Assembly: GCF_900111245.1 (NCBI RefSeq)
Contig: NZ_FOGO01000009.1
Location: forward strand, 186,001 to 250,000
Length of the DNA stretch: 64,000 nt
Direction of reading: 5' to 3'
DNA from: Streptomyces qinglanensis
Lineage (GTDB): Bacteria > Actinomycetota > Actinomycetes > Streptomycetales > Streptomycetaceae
The notes under the pieces are model-generated. The model searched no databases. It had not been told where the DNA came from and worked only from the letters and a program-made list of their open reading frames with translations. Each line of letters begins with the position of its first letter. The stretch's first letter is position 1. Positions 28,320 to 37,064 of this stretch are shown here, piece by piece. A program made the position numbers and the translations under genes.

Positions 28320-29075
28320 ATGGGAAGAACTTTCATAGCGGCCCCCCGCAGTTGGCGAAGACCCCGTTCAATTGTGCTGGGTGCCACGGCGCTGGTGCTG
28401 CTCTTCACGGCAGCCATTCTGCTGGCTCCGGGCGCGCATGCCGCCGGGATGTCGGATGCCATACCCGGCTCTCCTTTGGACGCCCATCGCAAGCAGATTC
28501 CGTACGACAACGGGGTACACAAGATCGCCCGGGTGACGGCGCTTGTCGCCTATGCCTTGATGGTGGCCACCGTATTGTTCGGCTTCCTGCTGCGGCTGCG
28601 ATTCCTGCAGCGGGCCATCAAACGGTCCACCGCCTACGGGGCTCATATGTCCCTGGGCCTCTCCGCGCTGATCTTCGGCGCGATGCACGGTCTGACGTTT
28701 CTGTACCAGCCCGTCTGGCGCATCGGCGTGAGCGAACTGATCACGCCCTTCAGCGCGGAGCTGCAACGCTTCCCGGTCGGTTTCGGAGTCCTCGGCACCG
28801 AACTGGCCGTCGCTGTCACCTGCGCGCTCTGGCTGCAGCGGTGGCTCGGGTACCACCGCTGGTTGAGGTTCCATCAGTTCGCCTACGCAGCTTTCTTCCT
28901 GGTATGGCTGCACGTCTTCACGGTGCACCCGGAGCCCCGCCATCTCGGGCTTGTCGCGGTGCTGGTGGCCGGTGGCGCGACGGCCTGTCTGCTGCTGTTC
29001 CTGATCCGGGTGTTCCCTCCCCGATCCCGACAGCGCCAGGAGTCCGCACGGCTCGCTGAGGAGATCTACCGATGA
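28320..29075 (+). CDS. Ferric-reductase-like transmembrane heme protein
   Basis: 251-residue membrane protein with about six hydrophobic segments (near 17-40, 69-92, 108-130, 152-174, 184-203, 210-231). H109/H123 (spacing 14) in one helix and H185/H198 (spacing 13) in another form the bis-histidine pattern for two b hemes stacked across the membrane, as in ferric reductase/NADPH-oxidase-like domains. Those enzymes normally carry a fused FAD/NAD domain, which is absent here; the next gene supplies a separate one. ATG 28320 is preceded by GAGG nine bases upstream. The stop overlaps the start of the next gene (ATGA). Probable role: moving electrons from cytoplasmic NAD(P)H to an acceptor in the membrane or outside. 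Confidence 0.85.
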   Translation: MGRTFIAAPRSWRRPRSIVLGATALVLLFTAAILLAPGAHAAGMSDAIPGSPLDAHRKQIPYDNGVHKIARVTALVAYALMVATVLFGFLLRLRFLQRAIKRSTAYGAHMSLGLSALIFGAMHGLTFLYQPVWRIGVSELITPFSAELQRFPVGFGVLGTELAVAVTCALWLQRWLGYHRWLRFHQFAYAAFFLVWLHVFTVHPEPRHLGLVAVLVAGGATACLLLFLIRVFPPRSRQRQESARLAEEIYR

Positions 29076-30859
29076 CCTCGCCCTCCCCGGACGCACAGCC
29101 GCAGACTTCGCCCGGAGCCGTGCCGCCGAGGGCATATCCACCGCCTCCGCATCCACTCTTCGCCGAGCGATCGCCCGTTCCCGGACTCCAGCAGTCTCGC
29201 GGACCCCAACCGGTCCAGCCGTTCCCCCACGCGCCGGAACAGGGGGACGCCCACCCTGTGCCGGGCGCCGATCCGGGAACACCAGCGCACCGGAGTACCG
29301 ACACGGCGCCGATCCGGTCCGACGTGGTACCTCCGCACGGACCGACGCTGGTGCCCGAGACGGAAGCCGTGCGGGTCAGCGTCGACAACAACCGCTGTCG
29401 CATCTACGGGATCTGCCAGCAGGAGGCGCCCGAGGTCTTCCGGATCTCCCGCGGTGGTTCGCTGCACTACACCCGCAACGTACCCGCCGACTACGCCGCG
29501 CAGGCGCGCCAGGCGGTGCGCTGCTGCCCGATGCAGGCGATAGACATCAGTGGGCGCACCGCAGCCGGGCACAAGGACAGGCCGCCCCGGCGTCCGCGGA
29601 GCGGATCCGCGACCCGCGTCACCCAGCAGCGCATCGTGGTGGCCGGAGGCGGTCTCGCCGGGTTGAGCGCCGCGACCCGCCTGCGGGAGCGCGGCTTCGA
29701 GGGCGAAGTGGTCCTGGTGAGCGAGGAGGGCCGGCAGCCCTACAGCCGGCCGCCGCTGTCCAAGCAGTACCTCGCCGGGACGGTCCGCGCGGAGCAGTTG
29801 ACGTTCTCGGGCGCGGAGACACTCGACGCGCACTGGCTCCTGAACACTCCAGTGGTGGGCCTGGACGTCCGCGACAAGACCCTCGAGCTGCGCGGCGGGG
29901 AGAGCCTCCCGTTCGACGGACTCGTGATCGCCACCGGCGTGGATGCGAAGCGACTCCCCGAAGCGCCCGTCTTCAGCGACCGGGTACGGACGATCCGTAC
30001 CCTCGCGGACGCCGCCACTGTTCAGCGAGCCATGCACGCGGCCAGGGCCCGACGGGTGGTGATCCTCGGAGGCGGGTTCGTCGGCTGTGAACTGGCCTGT
30101 ACGGCAGGCCAGCAGGGCATGGACGTCACGCTGGTGACGCACAGCGCCCCGCTGCTCCGCCGGGTGCTCGGCTCCCGGGTCGGCGAGGTGGTCGGCGCGA
30201 TCCACCGACGCGCGGGAGTGAACCTGCGGTTCGGCACGCAGGTGACCGACTGGGTGGACGAGGGTGACGGACTGACGCTGCGATTGGATTCCGGCGAAGT
30301 GCTCTCCTGCGACTTCGTGGTTCTGGGCCTCGGCAGTGTGCCGCGCACCGAGTGGCTGCGCGGCAGCGCACTGGAACTGTCCGACGGGGTGCTGTGCGGC
30401 CCGACCTGCCATGCGGTCGACGTCCACGGCCGCCCGGTGCCCTGGATCGTGGCCGCGGGCGATGTGGCTCGGTGGCCGAATGCCCGGTTCGGCTCGGAGC
30501 CCTCTCGCGTGGAGCATCTGATCCATGCGGTGGAGATGGGACAGCATGCCGCGGACTCGTTGCTGCTCGGTCCGAAGAGCGCGAAGCGGTTCAGCCCGGT
30601 GCCGCGCTTCTGGTCGGAGCAGCACGGCGTCCGCATCCAGGCAGTGGGCATGCCCGGCCTGGGAGAGGAGGTGGACATAGTGGAAGGTTCGCTGCGTTCG
30701 GAACGCTTCGTGGCCCGCTACTCGCGGCGCACCGCCTACGGCCGCCAGGTCGTGGCAGCGGTTGCCTTCGACATGCCGCTCGAGTTGCTGAGGTACCGGG
30801 ACACCATCGGCCGCGCGCGTCCGCGTGCGCTGGCCGGGGGCAGGAGGAGACGCCGATGA
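29072..30859 (+). CDS. Ferredoxin fused to FAD/NAD(P)H ferredoxin reductase
   Basis: 595-residue fusion. Residues 1-98 are Pro-rich and disordered. Residues 99-165 form a small ferredoxin with C109-x5-C115 and C152-P; Tyr112 stands where a fourth Cys would be, which indicates a [3Fe-4S] cluster as in P450-partner ferredoxins. Residues 186-590 are a rubredoxin/ferredoxin-type FAD reductase with the FAD motif VVAGGGLAGLSAATRLRERG, the PYSRPPLSKQYL signature, an NAD(P) fold VVILGGGFVGCELA, and the second FAD motif WIVAAGDVARWPN. Start ATG overlaps the previous stop and the end overlaps the next start, so all three genes are coupled. Electrons would flow NAD(P)H to FAD to [3Fe-4S] to the heme membrane partner. 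Fusion in this order is uncommon. Confidence 0.9.
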   Translation: MTSPSPDAQPQTSPGAVPPRAYPPPPHPLFAERSPVPGLQQSRGPQPVQPFPHAPEQGDAHPVPGADPGTPAHRSTDTAPIRSDVVPPHGPTLVPETEAVRVSVDNNRCRIYGICQQEAPEVFRISRGGSLHYTRNVPADYAAQARQAVRCCPMQAIDISGRTAAGHKDRPPRRPRSGSATRVTQQRIVVAGGGLAGLSAATRLRERGFEGEVVLVSEEGRQPYSRPPLSKQYLAGTVRAEQLTFSGAETLDAHWLLNTPVVGLDVRDKTLELRGGESLPFDGLVIATGVDAKRLPEAPVFSDRVRTIRTLADAATVQRAMHAARARRVVILGGGFVGCELACTAGQQGMDVTLVTHSAPLLRRVLGSRVGEVVGAIHRRAGVNLRFGTQVTDWVDEGDGLTLRLDSGEVLSCDFVVLGLGSVPRTEWLRGSALELSDGVLCGPTCHAVDVHGRPVPWIVAAGDVARWPNARFGSEPSRVEHLIHAVEMGQHAADSLLLGPKSAKRFSPVPRFWSEQHGVRIQAVGMPGLGEEVDIVEGSLRSERFVARYSRRTAYGRQVVAAVAFDMPLELLRYRDTIGRARPRALAGGRRRRR

Positions 30860-31101
30860 GCCGCCACCGAAGCCGTAGACGCCGCCATCAGACGCCGCAC
30901 GAGGATCTGCTGACCCGGGCGCGGAACATACCCGCGCGCTGGCATGTGCGATGGCTGCTCATCCTCGTGGTCGTGGCGGTCGCCATGTGGACCTACGGGC
31001 GGCTGCTGATGACGGCGGGTGCCATGCCGCCGAGCAAGGTTCCGGCCGTGGGGCACCAAGACGCGACATCCCGGCCGACGGGGCTGTCCGGCACCGGATG
31101 A
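30856..31101 (+). CDS. Small single-span membrane protein of the redox operon
   Basis: 81-residue protein with a very basic N-terminus (MSRHRSRRRRHQ), one membrane helix (about residues 33-52, LLILVVVAVAMWTYGRLLM) and a short polar tail. ATG 30856 overlaps the preceding stop and has AGGAGG eight bases upstream. I do not recognise a family. Its coupling to the heme protein and ferredoxin-reductase suggests a subunit or assembly factor. Confidence 0.75.
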   Translation: MSRHRSRRRRHQTPHEDLLTRARNIPARWHVRWLLILVVVAVAMWTYGRLLMTAGAMPPSKVPAVGHQDATSRPTGLSGTG

Positions 31102-31730
31102 ACACCTTCCGCCTGCACCGGGACGGCGCGTACCGGCGGCGCACAGCAGTCCGAGCAGCGCAGTTCCCGGGTACCGAGCCCGGCAGATCCGGACCGTGGC
31201 CGTCGGAGGAGTGCGAGGGCAGGGGCGAGCATGCGCACGATGGCGGCCGTTGCGGAAGGGGGGTCGGCCATGGCTCGTCGCCCTTCTCAGCAGCCGCGGA
31301 CCGAGTGGGGACAGCATCGCTCCGGGTGGCCGGCAGGCGTGATCGACGGAAACGCCGGGGCGGGCTGCTGCGCCGTGGACACCATGGCTCCGCATACCTG
31401 CTGGATGGCTCCGGATACCTGCTGGACGGCTCCGCATACCTGCTGGACGGCTCCGCGAGCGGGGCATCGCCCCGGAGATCGCGCGTCGCGGACAGGCCCA
31501 CGGCGCGGGGCCGGGCCGCGTCCGGTGGGGCGCCGAATCCGCCCTCGCTCCTCTCCATGGCCCGCGTCGCCCACGCGTGCGGGGAGGGGGGAGTCCCGTT
31601 CGCGGCGGCGGAGTGGCACATCCGGGCTCTGTCGCTCACGCGTGCGGGGGCCCGCGACGGCATCCAGACTTCCTCGGACTCGCCCTCTGCATGCACCTCG
31701 CCCACAGGTTCCCAGCTCTCTGAGGGAACG
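31102..31730. other. 629-base intergenic region with 21-bp repeats
   Basis: No gene with coding bias or a ribosome binding site is seen between the redox operon and the convergent WXG gene. It holds a 21-bp tandem repeat (31386-31448). Confidence 0.5.
31386..31448. repeat. 21-bp tandem repeat, three copies
   Basis: Units 31386-31406, 31407-31427 and 31428-31448 share GGCTCCGCATACCTGCTGGA with single changes; a partial fourth begins at 31449. Confidence 0.85.
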
Positions 31731-33836
31731 CTATTCCCCCACCAGGACGCGCTCCGCGTTGTGCTTACCCGCATCTGCCGCCGTGTCGATCTTGTACAGC
31801 ACGCCCTTCTCCGTGTCCCATTCGTCGTCACTTCCGGCATATTCGGCGTTCTCTCGCAGCCAGAGGCGTGCGAACGCACTGATCTGCCGCCCTCGCCCGG
31901 CGCTGACGGATTTCTTCTCCAAAGTCCCGTCCTCGGCGATCTGGTCCTGCTCGTCCTCGGTCCAGAACTTGCTGACGGCAAACGCGGTGTTGGCTATGTG
32001 CGCGCTGAAGGGGGCGATCTTGGGGGCGGTGGATGCCTCGGCGACCCCGAAGTACGTCCAGAAGCTCTTCTGGCCGGCGGACTCCTGCTCGGCCGCCGTC
32101 ATCTCGTCGATGGCCTGGTGGCGGGCCTCCACCTGGAAGCCAAGGGCCCGTCCGACCTGTTCCGCGCTCAGCGTCGGGTGATCCTTCCGGGTCATGATGT
32201 CGTGGACCATGGTCTGGTTCATGGCCTGGTTGAGCGCGGCGTAGCCTTCCGGTGACCGGGAGATCTGCTTGGTTATCTCCATCAGCTTGCCCTGGTCGAG
32301 CGGGGTGGGTTGGCCGTAGACCGTGTTCATCGTCTCGTACGTCTCGTTCCCGTGATTGCCGAGGAGAAGCGCCATGTCCTCGCGCAACTCGGGCATCATG
32401 TCGTTCTTCTTCACCGCGAGACGGTCGAAGATGTTGTGGAACGCCTTGTTCTGAGCTGAGGTGTGCTCGAGGTACTCGGCGCGCGGGTCACCGGGGTTCA
32501 TCCCGCTGCCACCCGCGTAGAGCGCGTCTCCCAGAGCCTCGGCCGCGCGATTCTTGCCGTCCCCCAGTTGCGGGTTGTCAGGGAGATATGTGCGGTCCTT
32601 GAGGTAGTAGTCGGCCGTGTCCTCGTTCTCGAACAGCTCCGTGGCGAAGTCCGGGTTGTGACTGGCCGCCTTGAGGAAGCCGGCCATCGGGTCGGCGCCC
32701 CGCCCCGAACTGGACGGATCAAGGTCGCTCCACGACCCGAACCACGCCCTGCCCTTGTCCCCGATCGTCTCGTCGTACTCGCGAAGCTCCTTCCCGTAGT
32801 CGCGCAGGAAGTCCGTGTCGAACCTGCCCTTGCCCATGAGGCTGCTCATGAGCTGGAATCCGGACGGGTCGTGCTTCGGGTGGCCGGGGTTGGAGATCGG
32901 CCTGGGGCCGAGCCACAGTATGTCGTCCTTCCACTTCGCTATGGCCGGGCCCTTCTCCCGGGACGCGGTCGCCAACGTCATGCCCAGGTTGTCCCGCAGT
33001 CGGACCAACTGCTTGCCACGCGCGGTCTCGTTCGTGATCTCGGAACCGTCGCCGCACATCATCCGCCAGAACAGCAGGGTGTCCTTCGCCCCCAGTTGTG
33101 TCGTCAACCGCTTCGCGAAAGCCGGATTGCTGCGCTGGAGTTCGGCCAGATCATTGAACGAGTCAAGCTTGGTCAGGCTGGCGCTGTCGCCGTTCTTCGC
33201 CTGCTTGTACAGGTCGCGGACCTCGTCGATGGCCTTGTCGGCGTCAGCCCGGCCGACGATCTTCCGGATGTCGTCGTAGCTGCCGTAGTCGGCGCCGGAG
33301 AAATCATGCGCGTCCTGCACCAGGAGACGCAGCCCTTCGGCGAGGTCGTGCTGCGTCGAGGCCGCCGCTTTCAGCACCTTCTCGATCCGCGCCCCGGCAG
33401 CCTTGATCTTCTCCTCCGCCGCCTTCCGCTTGCCCTCGTCGGTATAGTGCTTGGAGTCGCTGACGGTGCCGTTACCCGAGACATGCAGACCCTCGTCGCG
33501 GATGTCCTCGACCTTCTTCTGCAGATCCGACTGGTGTTTCTGCATCCGCTGACGGGAGAGCTTGACCGCCAGGTGGATGCTCTTGGCCTGTTGCGCCGCA
33601 TCGTGGAACTCGCGAGCCACCTCGACGACGAACTGCTTACTGAGATCGGCGTTGGCACCTGTCCAGTCGGCTCCCGTGGCCTGCTTCTCCAGTCTCACGA
33701 CATCAGCACCCTTGCCCTCGCCGGTGGCGATGTCGTGGAACTCGTCCTTGATCCCCTTCCACTTGGTGATGGCAGTGTCCAGCTTGGTGAGCTTCAGCTC
33801 ACTCAGATCGCGGTACGACACCATTTCGGCGGTCAC
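31731..33836 (-). CDS. Large WXG100-like protein
   Basis: 701-residue highly helical, charged protein with no signal peptide or membrane span. The N-terminus (SELKLTKLDTAITKWKGIKDE, then GADWTGANADLSKQF) has the WxG turn between two helices seen in ESX/WXG100 proteins. A coiled-coil region follows (about 100-170), then a long alpha domain resembling the DUF6571-type proteins common in streptomycetes. GTG 33836 has GAGGGG eight bases upstream, immediately after the stop of a small partner gene. Such pairs are thought to be substrates of type VII-like secretion, but no EccC-type ATPase is present here. Codon use is less GC-biased than in neighbouring genes. Confidence 0.75.
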   Translation of the reverse strand: MTAEMVSYRDLSELKLTKLDTAITKWKGIKDEFHDIATGEGKGADVVRLEKQATGADWTGANADLSKQFVVEVAREFHDAAQQAKSIHLAVKLSRQRMQKHQSDLQKKVEDIRDEGLHVSGNGTVSDSKHYTDEGKRKAAEEKIKAAGARIEKVLKAAASTQHDLAEGLRLLVQDAHDFSGADYGSYDDIRKIVGRADADKAIDEVRDLYKQAKNGDSASLTKLDSFNDLAELQRSNPAFAKRLTTQLGAKDTLLFWRMMCGDGSEITNETARGKQLVRLRDNLGMTLATASREKGPAIAKWKDDILWLGPRPISNPGHPKHDPSGFQLMSSLMGKGRFDTDFLRDYGKELREYDETIGDKGRAWFGSWSDLDPSSSGRGADPMAGFLKAASHNPDFATELFENEDTADYYLKDRTYLPDNPQLGDGKNRAAEALGDALYAGGSGMNPGDPRAEYLEHTSAQNKAFHNIFDRLAVKKNDMMPELREDMALLLGNHGNETYETMNTVYGQPTPLDQGKLMEITKQISRSPEGYAALNQAMNQTMVHDIMTRKDHPTLSAEQVGRALGFQVEARHQAIDEMTAAEQESAGQKSFWTYFGVAEASTAPKIAPFSAHIANTAFAVSKFWTEDEQDQIAEDGTLEKKSVSAGRGRQISAFARLWLRENAEYAGSDDEWDTEKGVLYKIDTAADAGKHNAERVLVGE

Positions 33837-33848
33837 GGTTGAGGCCCC

Positions 33849-34301
33849 TCAGGTTCGCTTCGTGTCGGAGTCGTTGTGGAAGTACTTGGTGATCTTGGAG
33901 GGGTTCTCCATACCGAGAACGATGTCGCGTTCGTCCTTCGCATGGGCCTTGCGTGTGAAGTCCAAGTGGTTCGAGATCAGTCCGAAACCGTTCTTGAGCG
34001 TGGTGACCTGTGTGTTCCAGTTGTCGTTCACCTTCAGCAGAGCGTCGGAGAGATCGTCGAATCCGCCCTCGTTGAGCAGGTAGATCGCGGCAGCGTGCGT
34101 CTCGGAGCGGGCGTCGTCCGCTTTCTTCTTGACACGGCCGTGCAGCTCGAAGGCCATGTTGCCGATCCTTCCCAGCTCGTCGTCATGCACCGTGAGATCA
34201 GCGTTCGATCCGCCGCCGGGCCCCTTCGCCCCGTCCAAGCGCATCCGCGCAGACTTCTCCCCCGCCGCCTTGTGGGCCGCCCATTCCTGCTCGAACGACA
34301 T
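33849..34301 (-). CDS. Small WXG100-like partner protein
   Basis: 150-residue helical protein beginning MSFEQEWAAHKAAGEKS. The central region (LTVHDDELGRIGNMAFELHGRVKKKADDA) and the trailing helix with a W-N turn (NDNWNTQVTTLKNGFG) match small proteins that precede large WXG proteins in Streptomyces. GGGGGAGG sits five bases before ATG 34301. The stop lies 12 bases before the large partner's start, so the two form an operon. Probable function: heterodimer partner or chaperone for secretion. Confidence 0.78.
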   Translation of the reverse strand: MSFEQEWAAHKAAGEKSARMRLDGAKGPGGGSNADLTVHDDELGRIGNMAFELHGRVKKKADDARSETHAAAIYLLNEGGFDDLSDALLKVNDNWNTQVTTLKNGFGLISNHLDFTRKAHAKDERDIVLGMENPSKITKYFHNDSDTKRT

Positions 34302-35574
34302 CCCGTTCCTCCCCCGCGTACGGGCCCGTGAAAGGCCCTCGGATTCAGGCCCTCACGGCGTGGGCCCGATGACAGATCCACCGACTTCCCACTGTTCTCG
34401 ATGACCGCTGTCGACGATGCACAGGCGCATCGCGGGTCAGGGCCGGCCCTCCGGTGGTTCCGCCGCTGTCCACGAGCTCCTGGTCGCCGTTGCCGAGCAA
34501 TGCGACGATCACATCGCGTCGACGACACGCCACGAGGTTCCGTGGCGTACTACCGACGGGCGGCCGAGATACTGCAACAGCGGCTGCTTGCGCCTGAAAT
34601 ACGAAGTCCAGCAGGCGGACGCCGCGGCGCGGAAGGTGATTCGACCAGTTCGAAAGTCGGGACGAGACCCGTGAAAACCATTCCGCCGGCCTCGATCCCG
34701 CACGAGGGCCCGTCAGTCTGCGGTGCCCGCGGCGGCCCCTGCCGGCTCGTTCGGTGTGAAGTCCCTGCCCACGGGCAGGCCGATGGCCCGTCTGTCGCTT
34801 CGGAGGGCGCCGGTTTCCACGGCTCCGGACGAGCGGTGCTCGTCATGCCCCGTTCGGGCCACCCCGATGAGTTACGACAGCGACCGGATCCCAGAGACGG
34901 ACACCACCAACCGGGCACCCGCCTCGGGTACGGCTGAGCGCCAGTGAGCGCTCTGGCGGACCAGTTGGCCTCCAAGCGAGGGCGCGAATGCTGTTGGACG
35001 TTCGACTGCATCGGTGGCATCCGCACCGATCGTGACGGAGCACGGCTTCCCGGCGCCGGCGCCGCAGTCGCAGTCGCAGTCGCAGTACGCCACGACCGGT
35101 GAGCTGCCCTCGACAGCGGCGCAGCGAAACCGCCGTCACCGGCGGAATCGCACCGCTGAGGTTCGGTGTCCAGCGCATGGCCCGGCAACCGTCGACGGAC
35201 CGCTCACAAGCCTCCTGAACCACGGCGCTGACCACTTGTGTTCACCCGGGTGCGAGAAGAAGCGTCGACCCCACGCGCGCCGAATGCAGCAGGCAGCCGG
35301 ACCGGCCGATCCGCACACAGGTCGGCGCAGGGACCAGCGCCCAGTCTCCAAATCTGCCCCGCTCAGGGCAGGCGGGTCCTCCACGACCGCGACTCGACCG
35401 AGCGGGGAAACCACGACGCGCTACCGGACCACAGCTTGGCTCACGCCGGCCCTCCCCCTGTTCGACCTGCGCTCCCTGGCGGCCGCCATGCCACTGAGAC
35501 GCCCCGAACGACACCCGGCCCGAACAGGCTCATGGACCATCCACCCGTGGCACCGGCTCTCTGCCACCATGGAC
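34302..35574. other. 1.27-kb region with no supported gene
   Basis: All open frames are short, overlapping and without codon bias. It contains copy 1 of a ~105-bp dispersed element (34561-34668) and a GCAGTC microsatellite (35064-35086). It looks like decayed mobile DNA leading into the CRISPR leader. Confidence 0.5.
34561..34668. repeat. Dispersed ~105-bp element, copy 1
   Basis: Aligns along its full length with 40471-40576, at about three-quarters identity by eye. Shared anchors are GCCGAGAT, CTGCAACAG, GAAGGTGATTCGA and TTCGAAAG. Confidence 0.75.
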
Positions 35575-35639
35575 CAATGACAAGGATCCACAATGACAAA
35601 GAACTGGCAAAGCCCCACTAGCAGGGCAGGTCAGGAAGT
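35575..35639 (+). promoter_or_regulatory. CRISPR leader
   Basis: AT-richer sequence directly before the first repeat, with CAATGACAAAGAACTGGCAA and a GGTCAGGAAGT boundary like other streptomycete type I-E leaders. Degeneration of the opposite-end repeat supports this orientation. Confidence 0.7.
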
Positions 35640-35850
35640 GTGGTCCCCGCGCGAGCGGGGGTGGTCCCTCGTAGTCCGGTTCCTTGACCAGCCTCAGGGC
35701 GTGGTCCCCGCGCGAGCGGGGGTGGTCCGGAGTGGAAGCGGCCGCTGGTGGTGCCGTCCTGGTGGTCCCCGCGCGAGCGGGGGTGGTCCGTCGCCGTTCT
35801 GCTGGCACGCGAACCCGCCGAAGTGGTCCCGGCGCGAGCGGGGGTGGTCC
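35640..35850 (+). CRISPR. Four-repeat type I-E-like CRISPR array
   Basis: Repeats of 28 bases at 35640-35667, 35701-35728, 35762-35789 and 35823-35850, separated by three spacers of exactly 33 bases. Repeats begin GTGGTCCCCGCG and end GCGGGGGTGGTCC, with an internal CCCCGC/GCGGGG hairpin. The last copy has one C-to-G change, marking the trailer end. No cas gene is present in the window, so maturation and interference would need a Cas system elsewhere. The spacers differ from one another and read as high-GC, possibly coding, DNA. Confidence 0.96.
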
Positions 35851-36050
35851 GTGGCGGCGTCTCGCCGACGAGCTAGTCGCCAAACACTGCCCTGAAGCCG
35901 ACAAGGAGCCGGGGCGCCGTTCGGCGGGGTCCGGCAACCGCGCAGCAGGCAGGCGCCCATCACGGCCCATTCCGAGGACAACCGTCCGCTTATACCTGAC
36001 TGTGCGTCAAGTTCGACCAGCGCATATCCAGCGACCGTACGGACAACGAC

Positions 36051-36212
36051 AGGTGATGACAGGTGACGCGACGTATCAGTTTCACCCAGCGACCAACCAG
36101 CGAAGGAAGACCCAGCGGGGTGGGCCCAAAATGGGCAAACCCCGCCTGACCTGCTAGTTCGACTGGGCAAGGAAGGCCAGTCAGCCGTGCTCGCTACACA
36201 TTGAAGCGGAAC
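36051..36212. mobile_element. Element end with att core, copy 1 (att site in the ychF 3'-end sequence)
   Basis: Contains AGGTGATGACAGGTGACG (36051-36068), a GGGGT...ACCCC hairpin (36117-36143), CTGACCTGC (36146-36154) and the 19-base core CTACACATTGAAGCGGAAC (36194-36212). The core equals the last 19 bases of ychF including its stop codon. The same four parts recur in order at 43573-43730. The stretch between the CRISPR array and this site (35851-36050) holds no gene. Confidence 0.8.
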
Positions 36213-36544
36213 GTCGACGGCATCGCAGTCACCTGCGAAAACGCGCCGCTGCGGGACAGTAAGCAGCACACAACCAGCAACCGTCGACGGTCCACACGCA
36301 GTTCAACGTGGGATAACCGCGGTCTCCGCATCTCTCCTGCTCGGGGCAGGGAGTTCCTTCGTGTTTGCAATACAGAAGGACCCCCGTGCACGGGTGACAC
36401 GAACCACTGCCCGCACCCGCAGGGTTGCCGCTCCCAGACACGAACATGTCGCTCTGGGAATCGCGTGCCCAGGCACGAAGCCCTACACGGATGTGACGTG
36501 TCGTGGTTGAACTCGGACGCGACTCAAGCCGCACGTCAGAGTTT
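36213..36544. other. 332-base gap at the left end of the ychF-linked element
   Basis: No coding bias on either strand. It is moderately AT-rich compared with the window, as is the following immunity-like gene. Confidence 0.5.
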
Positions 36545-37057
36545 TCACGGATGCGACTCGTAATTTTCATTTAGCAGGTATGAGGGTAGTTTGCCTTGGG
36601 CTGCCGTGCGGACATACTGCAACCTTTCGGCTTCTTCTTCCATCAGAGCTATGATTTCGTGGGAATAAACTGCAGCGTCCATTGAACGCCCAGAGGTGAT
36701 TTCTTCGTAAAGTAGCCACTTGCCGCCTCGGATGACGTCCAGGCACTGGGCTGCCACAGCGTCTTGTTCACCGCACGCCAGGGATTGGAGGACTTCCAGA
36801 AGGTTACACCGGTGGTGGACCGGCACTCCAACTGCGAGAGCACTCATCACCATCGAGGCCGTGGCCACGGCCGGGGCCATCAGGTTCGACTGGATGTAGG
36901 CATGGTTGTCCGCCCAAGTAGCACCGGCATCATCTGAGGGCACTTCCTCGGAAAGTGAAACGAGAAAGTCGCGGGGGATATGGTCAGCAGTCCTGTGACA
37001 ACCACATGGCAAGGCAGACCAATTGAATCGGAGAATCTCAACCTGGAGCATATTCAT
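36545..37057 (-). CDS. Probable immunity protein of the deaminase toxin
   Basis: 170-residue, mostly helical cytoplasmic protein (segments NLMAPAVATASMVMSALAVG, LLEVLQSLACGEQDAVAAQC and AVYSHEIIALMEEEAERLQY). I do not recognise a named family. It lies directly downstream of the toxin-domain ORF on the same strand; ATG 37057 is seven bases beyond the toxin's TAG, and the frame is also open to GTG 37081. In polymorphic toxin loci the gene immediately after the toxin domain is normally its immunity gene, which is the basis for the call. GC content is clearly lower than average, consistent with recent acquisition. Confidence 0.6.
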   Translation of the reverse strand: MNMLQVEILRFNWSALPCGCHRTADHIPRDFLVSLSEEVPSDDAGATWADNHAYIQSNLMAPAVATASMVMSALAVGVPVHHRCNLLEVLQSLACGEQDAVAAQCLDVIRGGKWLLYEEITSGRSMDAAVYSHEIIALMEEEAERLQYVRTAAQGKLPSYLLNENYESHP

Positions 37058-37064
37058 GATGTCT

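Noticed and set aside
30951..32255. 434-codon plus-strand frame between the redox operon and the WXG gene
   Set aside because: It runs antisense into the WXG gene and its repeats reflect the 21-bp tandem repeat; no homology or ribosome binding site.
35530..35970. Minus-strand frame through the CRISPR array
   Set aside because: The repeated AGTTP/GPPPLARGP peptides are translations of CRISPR repeats, not a protein.
36300..36370. Possible degenerate CRISPR repeat near CTCCTGCTCGGGGCAGGGAG
   Set aside because: Only a short hairpin resemblance, no second copy at repeat spacing.
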